DNA of 64,000 bases from Mytilinidion resinicola. Its lineage: Eukaryota; Ascomycota; Dothideomycetes; Mytilinidiales; Mytilinidiaceae. Under the pieces are notes generated by a model, which was not told where the DNA came from, made no database searches, and saw only the letters and a list, made by a program, of their open reading frames with translations. This document shows, piece after piece, positions 56,360-64,000 of the stretch. Position numbers and translations under genes: made by a program. The DNA lies in contig NW_022985442.1 of the NCBI RefSeq assembly GCF_010093595.1, positions 598,261 to 662,260 on the forward strand. Reading direction: 5' to 3'. Positions within the stretch are counted from its first letter, which is position 1; each line of letters opens with the position of its first letter.

Positions 56360-58207
56360 ATGGCGTCGCCTGATGATCGCGCTCCTCGGGGTCCGCGTCG
56401 TTTCTATCCACCTGCTCGGGTTCGTACTAAAGGCCTCCTCTCGCGGCATCGACTGCCTACTGCTAGTGCTTCAATTTCAGTATTAGCTTCAAGGCAAGGT
56501 CCCACAGATACTCCACGGCGAGGTCGCACGGATACTGGCTACAATACTGGCCCCCTCGGTCGCGACCTTCCGACAGTATTTGGTCCCGTCACACCGACCT
56601 TGGGACCTCCACCCTTTTCCAATACTCGCGTTCCGCAGGTTCAGCATGCCCCTCTCTCGACCTCTCACGCCTTTGTTGTCGCAATGCAAGCTCTGTTAGG
56701 CCCCATGAGCGGAGAGCAGCGAGCGGAGGTACTTTTCCAGCTGATAGACCAGGCTCGCCACATCGGGGCTGAGATCATGGGAGGTCCTGCGTTGGAAGCG
56801 TCTCTAAATCAGACCAACTCTCTTACCATTGAAGGTTCTCCAGGTCAGCCGCAACACGATGTGTCTACCCTCGGAAGATCTGCCAGCCAACAGCAGCGCC
56901 TGCGTGACATCAGTACCCTTCGAGGTTCTCGTGGCCAGTATCAGGATGAGTCAACAGTCTTTGAGGCTTCTCCGGGACATCCATATCATGACATGGTATT
57001 TCCTCTAGGTCGTCGAGAGTCCAAGCTACCTGATACTGAAGTTTCTTTAACCGAGGATCAGCACATTGGTAGGCCTACGACGGTGACAACTCTTTCGAAG
57101 GACTACACTAACGGTTTATTAGAACAAGACATTCAGTCCCAGCTTGAGAGGCTGGAGGAGCTCGGAATCTAGGAAGAGGACGAAACGTCAAGTCGGAAAG
57201 CGGGCATAGTAATACCATCACTTCCCAAGGGGCTTGTTATGGCCAAGCCTTCCCTTATGGGTATACCATGGGAATTGCGACAAAAGATACTGGCCGAAGT
57301 GTTCACTCTGCACGGCCCCGTACGAGGCCGCCGGCGCTTCTTCCATCAGACCCGTCTCCTACGCGTGGCTTGCGTGAACAGGCAGCTCCGAGAGGAGACC
57401 ACGACATTTTATTATCAGAACAACACCTTCTTCGTTAGACAATACAGCAAACTAGTGTGCGAGGAGAATTGTATTCGTGCGAACCCCCTCATAGGCATGT
57501 GGTTGCCTCCTTTACCCTCTCCAACTGCACCTATCCTACCCTCTCCACCTGACTATGACCGGATGAACCACCGGGAGTTAGAGGATGCCATTGCGTCACG
57601 CGGTATCCGAGATCTCCAATATCCTAGCCACGGATTTACCCGGGAAGAGAAGATTCAGGCTCTGAAAAACCATGACCGCCGTCAGCAGCTTGAGCTCCGA
57701 ACAAACCCACCATGGGACTCGGAGCGTTGGTTGTCTATCACCAATCGCGATCTCATCACCCACGCGCCTTATCCTGCCGATGGCGAGAACACAATGCTGA
57801 TTGAAGAGAATTTCGTGCACATTGTCAACGCTAGAGACAACGGAGGCGTCAGGGTCATTAATTTGCCGAAACCTTCGATCCGACCGCTGATCCGTAAGGT
57901 CGCTGTCAGGTTAGTTCCGAATGAGTACGAGTACAACTTGAGCCCGGTTGTTGGTCAGGCGTACTTTGCACGTAGGAATGGCTTCACAGGTTTGAGAACA
58001 CTGCAAGTGGTGCTCGTCGAGGACGGCTTCGGTCAGATCACCAAGACTCCCGTTGATGTTGATCTCGAACAAGAGCAAATTGGCGTGGATTTCGTTGTAT
58101 CGAAGGGTCTGAGGTCCCTCATCATCTCGTTGGACAGGGAGCAGAGCGACTGCGAAGCAATCCTTCGCCGTTACCTCGATATCTGTAGACAACAGGGGCT
58201 AGCATAG
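56360..58207 (+). pseudogene. F-box-like/SAP-like paralogue B, interrupted by TAG or carrying one intron
   Basis: ATG at 56360 opens MASPDDRAPRGPRRFYPPAR. The frame holds a 270-codon N-terminal part with five degenerate ~15-residue repeats (residues about 153-235), then TAG at 57170-57172. The same frame continues without other stops to 58207. The second part (ATG 57239, 322 aa) has the F-box-like PSLMGIPWELRQKILAEVF, the NKQL-type segment VNRQLREETTTFYYQNNTFF, a SAP-like MNHRELEDAIASRG, and a conserved C-terminus (NGFTGLRTLQVVLVEDGFG). A GT-AG intron 57069-57209 would remove the TAG and rejoin in frame, so the gene may be intact. Otherwise it is a nonsense allele, or only the 322-aa part is made. 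Confidence 0.6.
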
Positions 58208-58209
58208 CG

Positions 58210-58980
58210 TTAGAGACATCTGCTTCGTTGATCGGGACAACGAAGAGCAATCACTAAGCTCAGTATGTGTCTAGATTGGCCAAATACTCCTCTGAATCCA
58301 TTCGGTCTTACTTAGCCAAAGGCCCAGTGCACGCGCGGACAAGGTAGGCTCAGCTATAGGTATTGGCAAGGACATTGGCCAGAAAGTTCTTCTTTCTCTT
58401 GCTTTTAGCTATGGTTTGGCTTCTGTCCCACAACAAGGCAAGCCGAGTCGACGAATCCGGCCATGTGCTCCCTTTTTGAAACTCTTGGAACTACAAAAAT
58501 CTAAGGAACACATCTACAATCTTTTCCGCACATGCCTGGCAACGTGATACTTAAGCCGCTTTTGATATAGTGCTTGTTCTAGGCTTCCTTGGTACATTCG
58601 GACAACGATATCACCTTTCAAAAGCCGACATGGTGCTATTGTTGAAAATCTGCACATTGTGTGGAGATTATGCGCGGTGGGGTTTCGACCGGTGAATGTG
58701 GCTAAAACGAGACTTAAAGGTATGAGTGCCTTATCGTCACTCACAAAACGCGCACTTACACTTTCTACTCCCAATTCACCCTCTATTGTGTTCACTCCTA
58801 CTACTAATAAAAGCTCGCTTCGAGGCGTCGTCCCTATCTCCTGTTCCCAGACCCAACGACACCCACCCACCCACCACACCACACCATCGCTTTCAGCTCG
58901 AACGCCCACATTGCGCTCCCACTTCTTTGACGAACCGCTCCGGCATCCTTGTCAAACTCCACGTCCGCAGCTTCTTCCAG
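58210..58980. other. Intergenic and promoter of paralogue C
   Basis: No ORF with support. C/T-rich, CCACC-rich leader from about 58840 to the ATG. Confidence 0.5.
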
Positions 58981-58984
58981 CCAG

Positions 58985-60241
58985 ATGAACGCACGCAACA
59001 GCCCAACGATGCCGTCACCAGCGTTCGATACCGAGGCCGATGCTCATGAGAGCTTCACAGTTATCATGAAGAAAGGCCCTTATGGTGCTATGAAGCGGTC
59101 TGCAGGAGGCTTCGACGACCACGAGCATACAGCGGAGCGCCAAAAGGTAGCCTTTGATGGTCTCTTTGACCCGACACCCACCATACCTACTCCGTCTTTC
59201 TCTATGCCACCACTCCCCGATGGCATGATGCCCGCCAGCCCTTCGCTAGTGGGTATTCCATTGGAACTCCGGCAAAATATCCTAAGGCAGCTCTTCCACA
59301 CGAACGGCCCCATCCGCGGCCAGCACCGTCCTCTACACCAAACCCGAATCCAGCGTATGGCTAGGGTGAATAAACAGCTTCGCGAGGAGGCTGAGCAGAT
59401 CTATTACGGAGAAAATACATTCTACATCGATCAGTATGATAAGCCTGTCCAGCGCAGCCGCATCTCGTTCATGCGTCGTCCCCCACCGCCGCGGTCAGCC
59501 GGTTTCGATTACAATAGCATGTCAGCTCACGCCTTGGATGTCTTGCTAATGGAACGCGACCTCCCAACCAGAGGGCCACGAGGAGGGAAGCCTACGAAAG
59601 CCAAGAAGATTCAGCTCCTTAGGGAATGGGACAACGGCGAGCGACAGCCCTTGGAACCTATACCGGTCGTGCCCGACAGAGAGCGCTTAGACCGAGCCAT
59701 ATTCCCTGCGGATGGCGATAATACATACATTGTTCCCTTTCGTAACCACCTAAACCCTGACGTCGACCTAGACAAGGCGGTTCCGGTCATTAACTTGCCA
59801 AAACCAGCCGTCCGCCCTCTCATCCATTCCGTCGCCTTTAACCTCGATCCTCGCCATTCGGAGTACGACGATAGCTTTGGTAAGCAACTCCGGGAGTTCT
59901 ACTCTCTGCGCGAGAAGGGCTTCACGGGGCTGAGGACGCTACAGGTGGTGCTGGTGAAGGATAGCTTTGGACTAAACAGCAAGACCACTGTAGACTTCGA
60001 CGTCGATAAGGACAAGCTGGGCGATGAGCTGAACTCGATTCCTGATGGACTTCGCTCATTCGTCATTTCCGTCAAGGGGCTGTCGCTACGTCGGTGCAAA
60101 GAGATCTTGGAAGCCTACCTCCTCGTAAATGGTTCGCAACGACGCCTGAAGGATTCGACATTTCCGAATAAATTCTTGCTTCGTCTGCTGGAGGAAGCGA
60201 GGGATAAAGTTGCTCAGCTTGACCGCACGCGAGCTGAGTAG
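58985..60241 (+). CDS. F-box-like protein with SAP-like motif, paralogue C (418 aa, intact)
   Basis: F-box-like proteins usually serve as substrate adaptors of SCF ubiquitin ligases. This is the only clean member of the trio. I start at ATG 58985 (MNARNSPTMP); the ATG eight codons on has the better context (A at -3). Residues 86-104 (SLVGIPLELRQNILRQLF) form the F-box-like helix and 121-148 (QRMARVNKQLREEAEQIYYG, then ENTFYI) the conserved second segment. Residues 175-216 (DYNSMSAHALDVLLMERDLP...KAKKIQLLREWD) resemble a SAP motif with a loop insertion. A further conserved block KGFTGLRTLQVVLVKDSFG precedes a helical C-terminus. It is intronless and follows paralogues A and B on the same strand. 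F-box and SAP calls are by eye. Confidence 0.8.
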   Translation: MNARNSPTMPSPAFDTEADAHESFTVIMKKGPYGAMKRSAGGFDDHEHTAERQKVAFDGLFDPTPTIPTPSFSMPPLPDGMMPASPSLVGIPLELRQNILRQLFHTNGPIRGQHRPLHQTRIQRMARVNKQLREEAEQIYYGENTFYIDQYDKPVQRSRISFMRRPPPPRSAGFDYNSMSAHALDVLLMERDLPTRGPRGGKPTKAKKIQLLREWDNGERQPLEPIPVVPDRERLDRAIFPADGDNTYIVPFRNHLNPDVDLDKAVPVINLPKPAVRPLIHSVAFNLDPRHSEYDDSFGKQLREFYSLREKGFTGLRTLQVVLVKDSFGLNSKTTVDFDVDKDKLGDELNSIPDGLRSFVISVKGLSLRRCKEILEAYLLVNGSQRRLKDSTFPNKFLLRLLEEARDKVAQLDRTRAE

Positions 60242-61644
60242 TTGGAACACCATACCGTACTAGTCTGTCTCTGTTCAGTGCCAACATGCATCTGGAGTTC
60301 CTCACGGCCGTCGATGACCCTTGTCGTCGTACTATACTCATGCCGCCTATGTCAGCAACGCCTCAGCTTCGCTACTCCGCGATAGAGGCCTAGGCCTACG
60401 TGCAAGTCAGTTTCGAGCTTCCGGTACGACTTTTCGCTCTTTTTTTGCCCTGGCGATGTGGCCTTTAAACAACATCGAGGCCCTGCTACGACACTCCTAT
60501 CGCACTCCACAATTCACTTACACCCACAATGACGCTCGATTCGGCTCTCGATGAGGGATATCGGTGATTACGGGGGTTTTTCTGGTTTGATTTCATCATT
60601 CTCAGTCATTCTTTACACACGCTTTTGCAATCGTGGGCTTTCTTGACTCATGGCAAATGAGTCTTCTGAAACGCGGGTTCTGATAGTCAAACCTATCTCC
60701 TTATTTTATTCTCTTACTCTCCACACTGTACCTCTAGACGGGGACGAGATGTGGATTATGTTGGGCATTCTGTGCCTTTTCTGGTGGCTTTGACTGGGTA
60801 AACCGCGATAAATTGTAGATTCCTTATTTCCAATATCGTCTTGCGGTTAGTTTACTCTTTCTAGATCTGTACATTCAGTTACATTTATAACCAACATCAT
60901 GTGCCTCCATAGAATGTTGACAGAGTGCTTGCATTATTCAACCGGCCCTTTACTCTGTTCAAAGACCTTCCCTGAATTCTTGTGTCATCAGACAATGCAA
61001 CATTGAAGCTCTGCCCTTTGCTTATTGATGCTTATCTTTACCAAGTTAGGAGCCCCGGGACTTGTCAGCGTGCGCATCTAAGATTGACATTTCGAGCGCC
61101 CTTCTGATAAAATTTGAAAAGATGCCAAGCTTGAATAGGCCGTGTTTCAGCTTCTTGGCTCCTGTGAAATAGCCACACCTTCACAAATCCTCGGACATGC
61201 TGCCGATCTAGAAATTGTTAAGTCTGGTCGTCCCTATGTGCATTCTATGGTCATCGTAGAAATACGAGCAGTATCTAGCCAAGATCTATCGACTATATAT
61301 GATACGCTGAAACTGGCAGTGGGTGATAAAACATTTCGGATCTGATATGGGAAGTGAAGCCTTGTCCCACAGCCCGACAGTTTCGCCCAGCAAGTTTCGC
61401 CAACTTCATCCTTCATCACTCTCAAACCTCGACCGGATCTACTCCATCATCTTCATCGTACCGGCAGCTTCAATCGCCTCCTTCAAGGCTCTGCCAAACG
61501 AACGCACGAACTTAATTCTCTTCCTCAAGATTTTTCCGTCAGGCCGCCGCTGGCGGAGCTCCATCTACCCTTCACACCGTCACTACCACTTCGTCGCAGC
61601 CTACGTTTCCCGCCTACGCCATCGAAATCCTCATCCACGACGAC
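60242..61644. other. Intergenic
   Basis: AT-richer, no supported gene. 61370-61644 is C/T-rich and looks like a leader for the small ORF at 61645. Confidence 0.45.
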
Positions 61645-61896
61645 ATGTTATCAAGTCCCTTCGTCCCCATTACCAAAACTCTCGACGTCGCGTTCACTAC
61701 GATTCGAAGACCCCTCACCATCCTCCTCCCGACTAGCCGCGAACGCCCGCGGATCCATCGCAATCCCTTTGAAAGAGTAGGCTACAATTCCAGACAGGCA
61801 CAAATATATCGTTCCCGCTTCAATGTGGCGTACGGCCTACGGTCATCCTTCCCTGCGCCCGAGGTGCTCAAAAAGAGACCGATCTCAAGATCATAG
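61645..61896 (+). CDS. Small hypothetical ORF, 83 aa
   Basis: ATG at 61645 follows a 250-bp C/T-rich leader like those of real genes. It opens MLSSPFVPITKTLDVAFTTI and continues RPLTILLPTSRERPRIHRNP and a basic end. It could be a mitochondrial-type presequence or the first exon of the decayed blocks downstream. No family recognised. Confidence 0.4.
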   Translation: MLSSPFVPITKTLDVAFTTIRRPLTILLPTSRERPRIHRNPFERVGYNSRQAQIYRSRFNVAYGLRSSFPAPEVLKKRPISRS

Positions 61897-61899
61897 GAG

Positions 61900-64000
61900 C
61901 ATAAACGACTACAGGGCGAAGGAAAGGCTACCCAGAGGGGGTAAGTCCAAGTTTTTGAAGTTGCAGGCCACCCATGGGGTCATTTCTTCTTCTCGTTCAG
62001 AAACAATGTCGATATTACCTCCCTCTCCATTGAGCAGGATTCCAAGGATAAGACGTTGTCACAAGACTAGCGGAGAGCATCGATGTCTACCGCCGTATCA
62101 TAGAGCTGCGGTATGCTTTGATGCAGTGCACGTTGGTCGTGGAGAGGTCGGTCCACGAAGGATTCGCATGGCAGGCAAGTATCCTGAGTTCGGCAACCAA
62201 CCAGCACGACTCGTAGGGCGACTCATCCCTTCACGGTCGGCGAATGTGACTAAACTTTCAGACGATTCGGAAACGAAGAAGCCACATCACTGTACGGCAA
62301 CACTTCAGCCAATCTGCTGCTTTCAGAATCGCGTCTCGAAAGACCAGTATCAGTGCGGAATTGAGAAGGAAGTCGAGGGTATAAAGGCCCTCATGCTGTG
62401 GTGCACAAAGGAGTCAAAATGTGGATGCCGTCATGATGTGGCAGAGAAGAAATTCAAGAGTATGGAGGCTGCTACATCGTGTTCGAGCAGAAGGACAAAG
62501 ATATGAAGACAGCCATAAGGAGCTCGTTATAAAGCCTACCGGACGCTCAACATTTCCGTTTCTATACATCAGCTTCTCAGAATGTGGATATTAGAGTTCG
62601 GGAGCGATATCACTATGTCTAGCACCTCGAGTGGGAACCGGTGGACCTACCTTTACGAATGACTTCTTCTCATGCGCGCACGCCGTCTAGATCTACTCCA
62701 CCCCAGAGAGCCACCGAGTGCAGAATTCTCCTTCTCTCTTTCGAGACGATTGCGTCGCTACTATCATCCTTTCGAGGAGGGAACAGATTGTACTAGCCAA
62801 ATAGCTTTTGTGCACGGAACAAGATCGAGAACACGCTCTTGAGAGAGTAGAAGATGAAGTGACCTGTTGAGTGATGGAGAACGCCTTATATCTTGAAGCG
62901 GAGGACACGGAGACTTTCCGCATCCATGATTGGACTCCTTCGCCCCTTCGGCCTCCAAGCGAAGTAGACTCGGTGGCCGAAGCGGAGCTAGCTTCAGCTC
63001 TACCATTTTACCTACAACATATTTCGGGGCTTCGGGTTGCGAATCAAGCGGTGGGTTTATTCGGTGGCCGAGAACAGGATTGGGGGAGCTCTTCCGCCAT
63101 GCCCGCGAACCCGAGCACTCGGCCTCCGAATCGGATATCCAGAGTGGCTATCCGCTCTACGAACCAACTTACCGCGCTCATGCTAATGCTCGAAGTGCGG
63201 ATCAAGTTTAGGGTGTGGTTCGGTGGCCGAAGGCAGATGTCAGTCCCCAACATGTTCACAAACCTATCTACAACTCCCGATTGATTTACGCGCCCAAAAC
63301 GGGGGATGAATCAAACGAGTCCAGATCGCTCCGATCTACTATTGGGACGATCGGGAGAGCAGATGGTAGCTCAACTGTCAGCCTCGCCCGATTCTCTTCC
63401 ATGGGCGGTTCATCATGTCACCAGCTCCGCATGTAGGCCAGCCATTAAGGTCAACGAACTCAGAGCGACGGTGCGTGCAAGATCACAGGCGTGAAGGACA
63501 TGGCTATCCATGCCCTGCTGTCGGCAATCTGTTCTGGAAACAATCCTACAATGCAATTGCATCCTTCCTACTTCTGCACTCCTGAAGCGTAGCTCCGAAA
63601 GTTCTTGCCCAACATATCTACCACATATCCGAGTCATCCCACTCCGAGCCGAAAGCCGAGAAGATTTCGGTGACCGACACACAATCGTACCGATGGCCCG
63701 AATATATGCCCGAATCTTCGGCATATGAGAGATGTGGCGAGTGAGGGGGTGATGTAACGGTCTAGAGTCGAGTACTCAGCTTTCTAGAGGAGAAAAAGCA
63801 CGGATATGTTCCGACAGCTGAGGCAACCTACGGCCACCCTTGGGAACTACGGCTTCGGAAGACACGTAGCTCTCATGAGCATGCGCCATGGCCATCGGCG
63901 TGGACAGCCACGGAATCGCTGGTCTCCGGCATACGATATAGCGGCCATCCTCGGTACCACCTAGAGGGCAAGATTAGGAGTAGGACTCAGAACGTCATGT
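61900..64000 (+). pseudogene. Decayed forward coding blocks to the window edge
   Basis: Near 62070-62170 one frame reads SIDVYRRIIELRYALMQCTL then VVERSVHEGFAWQ. Near 62450-62580 another reads EYGGCYIVFEQKDKDMKTAI and later ASQNVDIRVRERYHY. Both are protein-like with stops between, so a former gene is likely. From 62900 on CGGTGGCCGA recurs (near 62969, 63062, 63221) and no gene is evident. Confidence 0.35.

Noticed and set aside
54696..57172. TAG readthrough or reassigned TAG in paralogues A and B
   Set aside because: The intact genes at 37363-39087 and 58985-60241 terminate with TAG, and simple nonsense changes (or an intron in B) explain the data.
1..64000. CRISPR array, operon or prokaryotic features
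   Set aside because: None present; introns, RIP-like decay and a Pol III U6 gene show a fungal nuclear sequence.

Overview
The window looks like a filamentous ascomycete nuclear contig, probably a Dothideomycete (inference). The basis is short GT-AG introns with CTAAC branch sites (for example 14285-14354, 19177-19226, 24326-24386), a retroelement whose decay looks like repeat-induced point mutation (RIP), a fungal-type U6 snRNA gene, and a tandem family of F-box-like proteins. Few genes are intact. Most of the 64 kb is a graveyard: recognisable protein fragments broken by stops and frameshifts, many with splice sites still readable.

Layout. 1-3246: 5'-truncated non-LTR (LINE) retrotransposon, RIP-damaged, with a 9-bp tandem tail running into an assembly gap. 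About 3890-5170: very AT-rich remnant. 5344-5509: U6 snRNA gene with TATA box, T-run terminator and a downstream B box. 5.9-17.3 kb: unrecognised decayed coding blocks. 17.4-23 kb: fragments of MOT1 (SNF2 ATPase), a Mei2-like RNA-binding protein and a fungal beta-lactamase-domain protein, plus a small possible zinc-ribbon ORF. About 9.8-10.7, 24.2-24.8 and 43.5-44.4 kb: related promoter plus 5'-intron-like modules; the last carries four tandem units, each with a G-quadruplex motif. 32.5-34 kb: three local duplications, one an exon-intron unit on the minus strand. 35.1-36 kb: broken short-chain dehydrogenase. 37.4-39.1 kb: a convincing intact gene (574 aa) with an RVSF PP1-docking motif.

50.5-53.1 kb: a decayed Gly/Pro-rich gene holds two identical 273-bp elements in inverted orientation. 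Their 5-bp target-site duplications match only if the 1,016 bp between them is turned back, so that segment has inverted. 54.2-60.2 kb: three tandem paralogues with an F-box-like and a SAP-like motif. The first is a pseudogene, the second is interrupted by a TAG (or has one intron), the third is intact.

There is no operon logic. The likely functional units are U6, the 574-aa gene, the third F-box-like paralogue and perhaps a few small ORFs. Two N-gaps (3350-3564, 40974-41088) fall in tandem repeats.
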